64,000 nucleotides of DNA from Sthenelais limicola (lineage: Eukaryota > Annelida > Polychaeta > Phyllodocida > Sigalionidae), in NCBI GenBank assembly GCA_942159475.1, contig OW804102.1:33176873-33240872 (forward strand). Reading direction: 5' to 3'. Positions within the stretch are counted from its first letter, which is position 1. Each line of letters starts with the position of its first letter. Of the stretch, positions 42,230 to 53,824 are shown piece by piece. Under the pieces are notes generated by a model, which worked only from the letters and a program-made list of their open reading frames with translations, had not been told where the DNA came from and made no database searches. Position numbers and translations under genes: made by a program.

Positions 42230-42873
42230 AAAGTAGGTTGCCTAGCTTGTTGTCAAGGTATGTGATCAGTTTAGGTAGAAATTGTAAATAGTCATTCTGC
42301 TTTAAGCATAATAACCATGGCATTATTGTGTATGAAACGTTAAGCAGGCACATTTATACTTAAAAATGGTTTCATTTCTATATACAATACTACTAGGTGA
42401 TGGGTCACTCGGTAAGGGGACAGAAGGAATCTTAAAATACATAGACCACAAAACAATAGCTAAGAATACTATCACTAGTCTTGGACTGTTTTGTTATTCC
42501 TCCTTGTGTCTTATTAATATGCCAATGTACCTAAATTTGAATTTCTTCATAGTCATGTGCATCTATCATTACCTTACCTTTTACCTGTATGGGGGCTATC
42601 TTCTACATATTTCCATTTGTACCATTTGGATATACTATTCGAATACCATTTGTATATGTAATATATAGATATATACAAGTTAGATAGTGAAACAAACGAA
42701 GGACAAATAACATGATCATATTAATTAGATTTGACTGGAACCACCACCTAGGTCAGTTCATAAATACATCACCTTTCCTCAGCTGTACCATGTAACCTGA
42801 ATACCATGCGTAATGAAAAATGTTTGCAATTATAGCATTGTGTACTATTCTAGAACATATGATAACTAATGTT
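42230..42873. other. No gene seen
   Basis: AT-rich intergenic sequence. A 100-codon plus-strand ORF at 42366-42668 is AT-rich with no family features and is not called. Confidence 0.5.
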
Positions 42874-43113
42874 GTGGGTGAAGGTGTCAGAAATTGTACA
42901 ATCGCCAGCTCTACATATCTAGTTAATTCTACTGAATTAGACTGAAGAATGATAAACACAAGGTATATATCTGAGTAGATCTGGTATTGCGTTGATTACA
43001 AAAATCCGTTTGGTAATGTTGATCAGTGTTTTGAACCTCATTGCTCTCTTGAATTCGGATTATTTTAGAGGATTGGTGAAGGCAAACTATATATTTTCTG
43101 ACGATCTGACCCA
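42874..43113. mobile_element. TGGGTCAG-family MITE, copy 2
   Basis: The left end is degraded (TGGGTGAAGGTGTCAG); the right end GATCTGACCCA is intact and followed by TA. The interior matches the copies at 36689 and 49418 (AGCTCTACA, GAGGATTGGTGAAGGC). Confidence 0.75.
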
Positions 43114-43189
43114 TATATATATACTATTGTTTCCCACTGACGAAAGTTTGTCAATAACCATTCAAACATGATTTGATTGGGATTTGAAT

Positions 43190-43870
43190 TGAATTGAATT
43201 GAAAAAACATTTATTTGCAATAATTTTGCCATTAAAGAGCAAATCTCCGGTTAGCGGGAGGTCCTCGGCCTCTTCATAACTTGATTTACAGGCAGTTTTG
43301 TAGAGGACAATATCACCAGAGTCATTGACTAAGGATGATTCTCTACACTTCTTACAGTTTGCATTAGATATTCAGGGTGTGCAATATGGCTTGGCTTAAG
43401 GTTATACATTTACACTTGGGTGGTACACTTATTGGTGGTTGACTTTGATATCAAAATTAGATGAGCAACATTTTGGAGATATTACATTTGTGCGTGGTTG
43501 GACAATGTTGTTACAGTCAGTTTACGTGAATAGTTCATCTTGCCAGATGTAGGTTGACCTGGAGTAGGTTTTAAAAATCTTAGGGTCTATGATTTTGTGG
43601 GTCACCATAGGCAACCTGTTCCATGTTAAGGGCAGTCTATTATAGATTGAGCGTTTGATTTGGCCTGTTTTGGGTATACTCTGCTTGAGCATTTTTCTGC
43701 CCTCAACGAAATTTCTTGTGTTGATCGCTCTCAGATCTAAGTTTTGTGGGTTTTGTGCCCTTCGGTGATCCAGTTGCAACAGGTGGAGCCTCCTGCGATG
43801 CATAAGAGGGAGCTTTAAGGCTTTTTGATTGTGATAAGAGTTGTAAGAAATAAAGGTGAACGTTATTGCT
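43190..43870 (-). pseudogene. 5'-truncated non-LTR retrotransposon, RT C-terminal remnant
   Basis: The minus-strand ORF at 43803-43522 ends with the pattern seen after the thumb of CR1/L2/RTE-type reverse transcriptases: a basic region, KRSIYNRLPLTWNRLP, then IFKTYSR. On the minus strand its 3' end runs into (GAATT)n-type repeats at 43193-43207, a microsatellite tail typical of such elements. Confidence 0.6.
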
Positions 43871-43944
43871 TTGTTTTCTGGTCTGAGTAAGACATTAAAG
43901 ATATATACAGTTCAATCAAATCATTTTGTCAACTTCTCCATCCT

Positions 43945-44074
43945 AACCCATAAATTCAGGCCGCGTATTGCCTTAAAGCATTCCCATGCCTGTGGCAGCG
44001 TATTGCCTTAAGTCATTCCCACGTGTCCCACGCGCTTGGTCGTCAAGCATAACGCAACGTTGGCGCTGTCCTGA
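43945..44074. mobile_element. Truncated relative of the TTAA element, inverted
   Basis: TAACCCATAAATTCAGGCC with GCGTATTGCCTTAA units, then GCGCTTGGTCGTCAAGC and GTTGGCGCTGTCCTGA, match the reverse complement of 34772-35190 with most of the middle and one terminus missing. Confidence 0.7.
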
Positions 44075-44998
44075 CTATCATCTTTCCACTTGCAATAATT
44101 ACTATTGAACGATTCCCTAAGGTGAGCCGAGGGATGTCAGCGCGCAGACAACGAGAACCAACACAACCGAAGAGTCTAATTGTTTTAGTCTTGAATTGTT
44201 GGGATCCTTTGGACACTTTGCAAGCAACACAAACGTTAATAAACCTCACAACAAAACATTGGGGAACTGTTAGTCTCGCATTGTTGGGATCCTCACACAC
44301 ACGGCCACCCCCGCTCACCACCAAAATGGACTGGGCTAAACCCTTAGCGCACGCTCCCACTCGTATTCACCAGTGCGTGACGACCATGTTACACCACACG
44401 TCCATAGCATACCACCAAATCACAACAATTCGAGACTAATACTCATGTACGGCTCCTTTCCTTCCTCAGTGCACCTACCAGCCCCTGGCAGGAAATCATT
44501 GGCAATGCTAGCTAATAGTCCCCGTGAGCCTTGTATATCCTTATCACTAATGGCTGTATAAATATGTAAAAACAAAATTTAAAAAACAAAAAAAACAGTT
44601 CATCTGACGCTGGACGAACAGCGACCCGACCCGCCCTCTTGAGGGCGGCCACGGTCGTGGCATCGGTCACGACCGTGGGGAGCAGGTAGAGAGAGGGTGT
44701 GGGGAGGAGGGGGGGGGGGTTGATAACAAACATAATTTAACTAAACTAACCTGGTAAAACGCTCCCTATACTCCTTGTGCGGGTCATTTTCTGGACATGA
44801 ATACTCATCTGCAATGCTGATATTAGTTACTTTATTATTTAAAGCAATTTTTAAACCAATAACTCTATGAAGACAACAGACAGGGTGAAATACATTTAGA
44901 CGGAATGCAACAAGTGGTTGTTCTGGAATAGCATATCAGATCAAGGAGTGGAAATGTATGTCTCATTGTGAGTGGCGATGATGCATGTTATTGATGAT
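44075..44998. other. No gene seen
   Basis: Contains a perfect 10-bp inverted repeat (CACGGTCGTG/CACGACCGTG, about 44652-44679) and a G homopolymer near 44710. Overlapping opposite ORFs at 44.1-44.4 kb show no family features. Confidence 0.4.
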
Positions 44999-44999
44999 A

Positions 45000-46126
45000 T
45001 ATATGGTCGATTCCAGAAATTTTAGTGCGATTTTGATGTTTTTAACCTTTTATTCAATAACGTTGTAAGTTATGGTCGTATAAACTTACAAATAGTATGT
45101 GTGGATTCCTTAGAATGTACCGCATAATAATAGATACCGCATTATTTTTTCAACAATGTTTTTATTTTATTTATTGACCATTTTCGTTTTGACCGTTCCA
45201 TACGAATACACACAAAAGTGAGAAAAAATAAAATAACCAATTACTTCTGTATGTACTTTGAAATTCCATATTAAAGAACTTCTTTGCCCCTATCAATGCA
45301 TTTTTTTAAATTTTCAGATTGGCTTATATTTTCGTCCTTATGATGAGAAATGTTATTTTGGCTAAAATAAAACGTTCCAACGAATACATCTTCTAACTAC
45401 TATAAAAAGAAAACTTTTCATATTTTATCAACTCTTTTTTGTATTTACATTTAAGATCGTTAGCTTAATATCCAGAACAAATCTTATGATTCCACCATCA
45501 TTCCTTGATCAGTAAAATTATAGTTGTATGAAAAGAATCCATACGAATACACGATTCCGACGAATACACGTTAAAAAAACTTGCTGAAAAATACAAATTT
45601 TGTATTCTTATTGTCAAACATTGTCTCCTAACGAAAGGATTTACCACTTATTTCATTTATATTTCGGTATTTTATTCAGAAAGGATGTATCAACAAATAC
45701 ACAATTCCATACGAATACATCACTGAACTGATGTATTCGTATGGAATGGTGTATTCGTATGGAATGGTGTATTCGTTGGAAACACTTATGGGGTTTTATA
45801 TAAAGGTGGTTATGCTTTGAACATATATATTTGCAGGAAAAGGTATTAAAATTCCACATCTTTATATCTGGAGCATTAATAAATTGGTTTATAAAGAAAA
45901 AACGATCCATACATATACATGTATTCGTATGGAATCTTTTACCAGGCTCCAATGATTTGGAGGCTTGTATCTGGAAAAATAATTGTCCTAGGTTGTGGCA
46001 AATTGAAAGTCATATAGCCCGATATAAGTCCTTTCTTCCTTACAAATATGAAAACAATCAAAGTATTAATTTTTTTTACCAAAAATCTCAGAACCGCACT
46101 AAAATTTCTGGAATCGACCATATATA
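45000..46126. mobile_element. 1.13-kb inverted-repeat element with TATTCGTATGGAAT motifs
   Basis: Left end TATATGGTCGATTCCAG (45001 onward) is the reverse complement of CTGGAATCGACCATATA (to 46126); the arms match for at least 30 bp, through TTTTAGTGCG. TA repeats surround it, fitting a TA-type target. The interior repeats CCATACGAATACA or its complement at least seven times and forms a perfect 19-bp-stem hairpin at 45704-45747. No transposase ORF. Confidence 0.75.
45704..45747. repeat. Perfect 19-bp hairpin, 6-nt loop
   Basis: ATTCCATACGAATACATCA, loop CTGAAC, exact reverse complement; two further copies of GGTGTATTCGTATGGAAT-like sequence follow. Confidence 0.9.
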
Positions 46127-46129
46127 GTA

Positions 46130-46528
46130 GTAGAGGGATCAGGGAGCGGTGGACGAAAGATGTATATATTGGGTATGTTCGTCCGCCGCTTGGGGCACTA
46201 GGGTCTCGTATTGTGAGCGAGGATGGGTCTCTGGGGGGAGGGAGTATAAATAGGGGTGGGAAATGGGGTAAGGGCAGTTGGTGCCCAGGCAGGGAACGCG
46301 ATAGAGCCCCTTTGACTTGACTGGAAGAATAAAGAACAGCAAGATCGCTAAACTGTACTTTGTGACTTCGTGTCTACATTCATAGGAGATAAACGTCAAC
46401 CGGCCCTGCTGGGCAGTCGTCCCAACCCAACTCATTTAATTAACAAATACAGAGAGCCCTGTGTGGTGCGATCCCCACCAGGAAGGATACAGCCTCTGCT
46501 AGGTCCCCAATATCCCCCAACATTACAA
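46130..46528 (+). repeat. Possible solo-LTR or promoter fragment
   Basis: A TATAAATAGGGG box (about 46245) lies about 85 bp before an AATAAAGAAC (about 46329), and the stretch ends CAATATCCCCCAACA. This spacing is like U3-R-U5. The left end was not found, so this is tentative. Confidence 0.3.
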
Positions 46529-47759
46529 TTTTATGATAACTGATGACCAGTAAACTGGCGTGGACGAACGTGGACAAACTCGGACGAATCCAGTAACAAA
46601 CAACAAAACCAGCATGTCTTTCGGGTTATTTAATAGAAGGTCAGATGATCGAGACGGTGACAACAATATATATATAGATTTTCACTGCAAGTGTGTCTGA
46701 TACATTATTTCAGAACAGCCATGAGTTTGTATTACATTTCTATATCACAACTACCATGTTTAAATGGTGAAGTTACCTTGTTCTGTCATCCCTCCTGACA
46801 TTGTTTATGTAAATTGATGGGAACAATGAAAACCCTATAAATTTATAGCAGTCCTCAAATGTTTTTTTAACTGTATGTGTAAGAACATAAATAAACGGTT
46901 TATTTATCTACCTATCTATTTACAAATGCCTTCATGTTTTCAGGAAGCACATTGCTTTGCAGAAAACACATTTGAAAGTAAATATCCCCTCTCTCCATTG
47001 CCCCAACAACGGCTTAACGTTTTTGGTGGTCATAATTGGAATGTCTATACACTAGCACAATACATGGATATCCAGTGGCCAACATTTTTCGATCTGTTGT
47101 GGTGATCAATAAACAGTGAAAACGTTTGCTTCCAATGCTAAGCCTATGGGCATAACTCACTTCTGTTCTCAGAAGTGGTAGAAGTGCGTGCCAAATTCAA
47201 TACAGCGGCATGGCAATTAAATGCCCTATAACAAGTTACATGTCCTAGGGTCGAGCTAGCACCACACCATTCTGCAAAAACTAGACTCTACAATAATTCA
47301 TGAATGTTTTAATGTTTATGTTTTTATTGACAGCATTTCGCCTTACAGTTTCTCAGCATATCAAGTGAAAAAGAAATATATGCTAACATTGCTTTAAAAT
47401 TATATTAGGTAACTAACATTAAAGAATCTACAAATCTATAGTATACCTTTTTCTTTCTTCAAAAGAATAACTATTAAAGGAATCTTGTTCAAAATATCAA
47501 CTTATATTACTCTATATTAGACAAAGCTGATTAAATGTATCAAATTAGGGCTTGAAATCGTGTGGAATTAATCATACTGACATCGAATTAGCATCGTTGA
47601 GAATGAAATGTATTCAAGTAGGAGGATTTCTTTCGTTTTCCATTGAAAATGAAACTAGTTGGCGTGTACGGTGCGTGAAAACAGTTCCCGGAAATGTATG
47701 TGTAAAACACTCTAACTAGAAGGGATCTAGCTATGATTAAAATTTTATATTTTTTGTTT
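46529..47759. other. No gene seen
   Basis: AT-rich, no supported exon or repeat. Confidence 0.4.
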
Positions 47760-48030
47760 TAGAGGGAGTAAAGCTTCTGCAAAATTCAGCTCTAAGAATT
47801 ATCTCCAATAAATCTAAATTTGAAAACATGGATAACCAGCATACAATATTTAATATCATGCCACTCCAAGAACGTAGGAATCTACATAAACATGGCCCAG
47901 TATTTAGCATCGCAACATACCAAGCTAGATCACAGAAAGTTAAAGACACGCAGTCATACAGGAAAAAAGGAGAAACCTATCATACCAGTTCTGCAGCCCA
48001 TATCAGCCCACATAAGACTTTATGTATATT
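47760..48030 (+). pseudogene. Non-LTR retrotransposon RT C-terminal fragment
   Basis: A plus-strand segment encodes VKLLQNSALRII, then FNIMPLQERRNLHKH about 25 residues later. This is the LQNxALR...MPLxxRR pattern of the thumb region in CR1/RTE/Jockey-type reverse transcriptases. No catalytic part remains and frames break on both sides. Confidence 0.55.
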
Positions 48031-48785
48031 GAGAATTATATTTGTCGTCATATGGACTGGTTGTAATACTTGTATACATCTATAGGCGCCTATGCCTTCT
48101 AACTTGGGTTGTTGTTTTTTTTTGTTTTTAAAAGGTTTTATTCAATATATCCTGCCGACGAGGCTCTTACAATTCTAAACAGCATTCATATATCGCGTCC
48201 CTTTGTATTTTGTATTTTTTTTTTAATTTTCAAATTTTCTTTTACCACTCACCATCTGTTGGCAATAAAAAGGTAGAAAATATAAGAAGTGTTTTTCTTC
48301 ATAAAAGTTAACATCTCGTGACAATTCGCATAGAATTTCAAAAGGGTTTAACCTATACATGTTATACCTGTTGTTCTTCCAACTCACATAGCAGTTTGTT
48401 CCAGAGGTTTGTAATCTGTTTTCCTCTCCCTTGGGCGACATTGTTGTATTCCAACACTCTCAAATGCATTTTTGTTTCATTAATAAAAGCTTTGAACACC
48501 ATTTTGTTTTCGTAGAAAATTATCTGTCGATAAATGGTATTGATAACTATATTTATCTATCGTCAGGAAATATACTGAGAATATACTTATACTGAGGATA
48601 TATACCTGAAGACAAACGTTAAACAACAACAAGCACAATACGTGTCATGACTCTGAAATGTTCAATCTTTTCAATCGGCAGCCAGCTATCGTTTAGCAGA
48701 TTTTGTGTTTGAAGTATTCAAGCATTGCATAAAACGATCATGTGATTCTATTGCGTAGAGCACTATAACTGTTCAAGTTCCAAGT
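48031..48785. other. No gene seen
   Basis: AT-rich, with T and A homopolymers. No supported features. Confidence 0.4.
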
Positions 48786-49190
48786 TCCTGTTTCAGGAAA
48801 ATGAGTCACAAGTCGCAAAATGGATATTTTTCAGAGTGTTTTGTTCACAAGATTTCCTTTTAGGAATGTTCTCATCTTTTAGGTATCTAGCGCTGTAGGC
48901 CATATGAATACATGCATCAAAATTGAATTTCAAGACTGTGTATACATACATCCTTGCATTTCTCAGGTCATCTTATATTTAGCTACATAACTAGTAAGTG
49001 TCCACGCAGAGATAATGCAAACTCTTTTTTTCAAATATAAAAATATGAAACTTAAAATCTAGAAATACTGATTGAATGTCCTGATGTTTGCTGTCATTGG
49101 AATTGGTTTGATCACATCGTTTCAATTATAATAATATCTCAAAATCCATTTTAGCAATTTATAACTCATTTGCCTGAAATACATCTCATG
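48786..49190. mobile_element. MITE, TGATGTGTTTC family, copy 1
   Basis: The left part TTCAGGAAAATGAGTCACAA and the right part (AACTCATTTGCCTGAAATAC) are inverted repeats, and the whole is a diverged direct copy of 49920-50346. Non-coding. Confidence 0.65.
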
Positions 49191-49417
49191 CATATATCTT
49201 CCCTAATACCTGATAATCCGTATCTTCTTCTGATTTATTTATTATTAACTAGAGAGCCTTTGTTTGTTTGAATGCGGGCCTCGGCTGCAGGATGTTGATC
49301 ATTACAAATGGCCAAGAAGATAATGTAATCACTAATCGCGGGTTCTAGGAATTTGATGGCGCCAGATGAATTTGATTTAATTCTTCGGTTCCATATCTCC
49401 TGTTTAGTATGCGTATG

Positions 49418-49653
49418 TGGGTCAGATTTTCAGAAAATGTACAATTGGCAGCTCTACAAATTTAATAAATTCTGCAAAATTAGGCTGCAATCTGGCCAAT
49501 ACTAGGTAAATTTGAGTATATTCGGCATCGCATTGATTCTAGCAATCTGTTTGGTTAGGTTGAACTGTATTTTGAACTTTATTTTCATCTGGAATTTGAG
49601 TTATTTGACAAGATTGGTGAAGGTTAATTGTACATTTTCTGAAAATCTGACCA
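49418..49653. mobile_element. TGGGTCAG-family MITE, copy 3
   Basis: Begins TGGGTCAGATTTTCAG and ends GAAAATCTGACCA; interior matches the copies at 36689 and 42874. Confidence 0.75.
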
Positions 49654-49919
49654 ATGTATCCTCTTAATTTAGACTGAACTATAAAAAGCTGATTTCCATC
49701 TCCCAATGGATCATATACGTATACGTATAGCTGCTAGAGAGCGCATCATCGTACTTCACTCCACCCAATACATCACCATTCACTTGCAAGTGGAAGCCCA
49801 ACTCGGAAAATGGCTGTTTATGAGCATAACAAGGAGGGATATGGCAAAGTTGCATCTTACCAGCACTCCATCACTCTCCGATCCATGAACTTCCTTTTGA
49901 AGTCATTCGGTAAGTAAGC

Positions 49920-50346
49920 GATTTGTGATGTGTTTCAGAGAAATGAGTCAAAAGTCGCAAAATTGATATTTTCCAAAGCGATTTATTCACAAGATCTCTT
50001 TGTGGAAATGTACTCATCTTCGGGGTATCTAATGCCCCTAGTCATATAATTACATGTACCAAATTTCAAGACAGTGTATTAAATATATCCATGCATCATA
50101 TACTAAGGTCATCTTATAGAGCATATTTAGCTACTTCACTAGTAAATTTATATTCACCCAGAAATATTGCAAACTTTTTTTTTCAAAACTAAAAATATCA
50201 AACTTAAAATATGAAAATAGTTATTAGATGTCCCACTGTTTACTATCATTAGGACCGACCTGGTCTCATTTTTTCAAATCTATGATATCTCAAAATCCAT
50301 TTTTTGCGACTTATGACTCATTTTCCCAGAAACACATCACAAATTT
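49920..50346. mobile_element. MITE, TGATGTGTTTC family, copy 2
   Basis: Ends ATTTGTGATGTGTTTC... and ...AAACACATCACAAAT are inverted repeats extended by AAATGAGTCA and AAGTCGCAAAA for about 45 bp. Non-coding. Confidence 0.8.
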
Positions 50347-50383
50347 TGTTAATTTCTCCTGAATTTGAAATGGTTGGTCGTAG

Positions 50384-50581
50384 GTTGTTTGCAAATATAT
50401 ATGCAGAGATACGGGAGAGTTGTTTAGAAATTCAATTAAAAAATTCTTTTATTACTGATGACATTAAGCAAGGAGGCGCTCTAGCTGTTCACAATTCTTT
50501 ATTACTTAAAGTGGAGGCAATCTTACATCTTTTCAGTCATAAAAGTGATAATGACAAGGTGTATACAGAGTATAACATAGC
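50384..50581 (+). other. Candidate orphan exon
   Basis: An open stretch of about 65 codons follows GGTCGTAG and ends at a GTAAGT donor. The peptide is helical (FANIYAEIRESCLEIQLKNS; VHNSLLLKVEAILHLF). Family not recognised; may be chance. Confidence 0.25.
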
Positions 50582-50748
50582 AGTAAGTATAAGTGTTGTA
50601 CAATTTATAAGGACGAGAAGTTATACAATCATGAAGTTCGTATGAACGTGAGGTTATACAATAATCCCAGTGATGGGGAAGTGAGAGTAGATATATATAA
50701 ATGTGATATTGTGGCACATAGAGAATTAATTAATCATTGAAGTAGGTT

Positions 50749-51708
50749 TTACTCGTTATTGTGTGCCAAAGGGGACGGGGCGGAGCCCAGTCCTCTAAGA
50801 GCATGGTGGACTGAGTTGGTCTTATTGTTATTGTACGGGGTAGTGTAAGCCTTGTAGGCGTCGGAGGCCCACGTCCCGTGAGCCTTGAGATCATCAGGAG
50901 TTGCTCCCTCTTGGTTAAAGACATAAGAGGCGCAACTCCGTCTGAGGCTGTGTAATGTGAAAAGTGAGGGATCATATTTAAGTGATTTCATTATTATTTT
51001 CCACTGTTCGTTCAAGTATGTCATTGTCACTGGGTTCCGTCTGGGAAGCACAACATCGGGGAGTTCTCATGAGTATCTGGGGCTTTCTTGTCTGTTTTGT
51101 AAGGCCTTAGTGAGACAGAGTTTTTCGGAGGCCGCAGTCGGGACGAATATGGTGGTAGGCGATTTAGATGACTGCATAGTTTTTGACCACTTTAGTTCGA
51201 GTTTTACACCGTCTGGCAGGATTGTGGCATCCCCTCTCATGAGGTGACGAGAGTGATCAAAGTCTCTGGCCCTCTTAGGTCCCAGATTGCTTTGGCGAAG
51301 CATGGCCGAGAACATTAGGAGGACTGCCAGTCTCATGATGGTAGGGTATGCTAGTGATTTAGCTTGGTCCATGACCTTCTCGAGCATGGATAGGGAAACT
51401 GGCCGCTTTGGTTTGGGAGTATGCCTCATGTCTAATTCTGTCCCTCTTAGGACAAACCCCACCCTATCATGGTAGAGCGGGCCAGTGTCCATGCCCGCCA
51501 GCCTGAAGAAAGTTCTAAGATTAGTGATGTTATTTCTTATCGTGGCCGGAACCTTTGTGTGTTTTGCGAGATACTCTATGTACCAACATATGTGATGGTG
51601 CATTAGGTCTTTAACTTTTATATTCATTGCAGCACAAAAAGAGAAAAAGTAAGTTGCTGCTGACTCGCGGTTAGCAGATGTGGATGGCCTGTGTGCCTGT
51701 GTGCTTGT
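50749..51708 (-). pseudogene. DIRS-type tyrosine recombinase, one internal stop
   Basis: The minus frame opens after a TAA at 51711-51709, has an ATG at 51627, a TGA at 51069-51067, and continues in the same frame to 50749. The N-terminal part resembles the SAM-like core-binding domain (YFFSFCAAMN; HICWYIEYLAKHTKVPATIR). The catalytic part shows the first Arg in FSAMLRQSNLGP, HxxR in LHSLRRSCASY, then GTWASDAYKAYTTP with Trp in place of the third His and the nucleophile Tyr. These enzymes recombine circular DNA intermediates of DIRS-like elements into target sites. The TGA falls between first Arg and HxxR, so this copy is probably inactive. Confidence 0.8.
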
Positions 51709-51745
51709 TTACACGCCGCCTCTGCCAGGGCTGCTGCCTTCTTTC

Positions 51746-53824
51746 CTAAAAGAATTTAAGTATTGAGAATAGGCTGTGATTGACCTTAGTCAATCTCAGC
51801 CTATTCTCTGCCACCACCTTCATGCCCCTCTCGTGGTCTTGTTCAGAGAGGCACATTCTGGAGAGAGCATTGGGGACCTCCATATTTTCCCCCGGGACAT
51901 GGGCCAGTCAATAGGTTACTCCCATAGAGAGTGAGAGGAACCAGAGAGCTCGCGCACATGTGGCAAGGGTATTGTCCCTGGCGCGCCCTCCTTGGTATGT
52001 GTAGACTGAGGCAGTATTGTCGCACTGTATGAGGATCTCACCTCCTCTGTGGTGGTGATCTGTGAATAACCTGGCTGCTGCCAGGCAATTTAGGGCCTCT
52101 AGGTGGTTGATGGAGAGGCCCCGTTTAGTGGATTCCATGAACTTGTAGGAATATGCCCAGGAGCCATCTGTTGCACCAGCTCCCTCCAAGCACGCATCTG
52201 CTGATATTGTAGCTACTGTGGTTAGTCTGGGGAATATACACTTTCCATTGAAGGCATATATGAATTCCAGGAACCATGAGACGTCGGCTCGGACTGGCTG
52301 TGTGACTTGTATGTCTTCCCCTCTTGCTGCCCTCATTGCAGCCAGCAGGCGCTGCATGAAGAGGCGAGCCGGGATGACTGCCTTGGCTACATGAGCTACT
52401 CTGCCGACCACCTTCTGCATTGTGTTTGTTGATATGTGTTTTCTGGTTAGGAGAGCAGCCAAACAAGAGCGTGTCTCTTGTATTTTACGGTGTGGTATGG
52501 TGAGGAAATTTATGTGTTCTTGTATCTCATCTTCAGTGGCTCTGTAAATAGCGAAAACATCATCGATGTAACGTTTCCAGAGTGTGGGTTTTAGTTCGGA
52601 CTGGTCTAATAGGGATTTTTCTAGAATGGACATAAATATGTTTGCATAAGAGGGGGCCATCTTGGTGCCCATGGCGGTGCCTTGGGCTTGGTGGTAACAT
52701 TGGCCTTTGAAAGTGAGGGTGTTCATTTTAAGAACCATAGAGGTGAGTTCTAAGATGACATTGGTGTTGATATGTGGGGACTCCTTCTGAAGTAGGACCT
52801 GTTCGATGGCCGCTAAACCTTCAGAGTGGGGAATAGAAGTGTAGAGGCTGGACACATCAATAGTGACCATGTATTCGTCATCATGAAGGGCGTGTATTTC
52901 GTTGATAATATTGATGAAGTGTTGAGTATCTTTCAGGTAGGATTCCGTTTTCAAAACATAGGGGCGTAATATCATGTCGATCGTGTGAGAAATTTTGTCT
53001 GTAGGGGAGTCAATGCCCGAGACGATCGGGTGGCCAGGGTTATCTTTTTTGTGTATTTTGGGGAGAAAATATATAGGTGAAATGCGGATATCAGGGTGGA
53101 TCATGAATTTCTCTGCATTTTCAGGGAGGAAGCCTGCCAAACTGAGTTGTCTGAGGCGTTGGGAGATGGCTGTGTGGTGTTGTTTCGTAAGATCACTGTT
53201 ACATTTCTTGTAGTGGGCTGGGTTGTTTAGTTGTCTCCATGCTTCGGTTTCATAGTCAGCTGTGGACTGTATGACCACAGCTCCCCCTTTGTCAGCGGGT
53301 TTAATGACTATGGAGTTGTCTAGTTTGAGGTCTTGAAAGGCTGCTAATTCTTCGTTGTTGAGATTATTTTTTGGTTTGTGGGCTTTCGGTGGACGTGACA
53401 TTTGGATGGTGGTGTAATTGGTAAATGACTCAATGTCAGGGTCCAACCCTAGTGGGGGGACCCATCCTTTTTTATCGAAGGTGAAGATTTTTGAGGGGTT
53501 GTAGGGGGGGTAATTTTGAAAAAAATGGGAGAGGCGTACCCTCCGATTGAAAAGGAGGGTGTCTTTGAGTGAATGGATATGATTATTTGAGGTGGGGGTG
53601 GGAATGAAGTTGAGACCTTTGGAGAGGAGAGATAGGTGGGAGGGGCTTAGGATCTTGGTTGAGAGGTTGACGACATTGCTTTTCTTATTCGGCATGTACT
53701 TCTTGAACCGCCGGGAAGGTCCTCTTTTTCCTTGTTGTTCTGTCGGTTTTTCAATTCTAAGATCAATTGGTCTTGAATTTGGCCCAGGAGACCCTCGATG
53801 TATCGGTGGATTTCTGGAGAGCAT
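51746..53824 (-). CDS. Penelope-type reverse transcriptase fused to DIRS-type RNase H
   Basis: 638 codons from 53824 to a TGA at 51910-51908; the same frame continues to TAG at 51746. Residues 1-438 are Penelope-type: NLSTKILSPSHLSLLSKGL (53-71), IVIKPADKGGAVVI (172-185), FLPKIHKK, VTIDVSSLYTSIPH with catalytic Asp323, GTAMGTKMAPSYANIF (382-397), and RYIDDVF with Asp421/422. From about 441 (nt 52504) it is DIRS-type: LTIPHRKIQETRSCLAALL, VGRVAHVAKAVIP, RNase H acidic residues Asp543, Glu576 and Asp602 (SADACLEGAGA, HLEALNC, QCDNTASV), then after the TGA the DIRS signature HVPGENMEVPNALSR. Penelope thumb and GIY-YIG parts are absent. The junction is in frame and positionally homologous. Confidence 0.85.
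51765..51808. repeat. Hairpin between RNase H and recombinase frames
   Basis: Arms GAGAATAGGCTGTGATTGAC and GTCAATCTCAGCCTATTCTC (19 of 20 complementary) flank CTTA, just inside the end of the RNase H frame. Could act in termination, recoding or recombination. Confidence 0.8.

Noticed and set aside
42366..42668. 100-codon hydrophobic plus-strand ORF
   Set aside because: AT-rich chance ORF after the EGF gene polyA signal, without family features.
44043..44439. Overlapping ORFs of about 105 codons on both strands
   Set aside because: No splice context, no recognisable domain, and mutual overlap; probably chance.
46139..46435. Minus-strand 98-codon ORF in the possible LTR fragment
   Set aside because: No domain; the region has LTR-like TATA and AATAAA signals on the other strand.
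51287..53213. Plus-strand ORFs over the chimera
   Set aside because: They are shadows of the long minus-strand RT, RNase H and recombinase frames.
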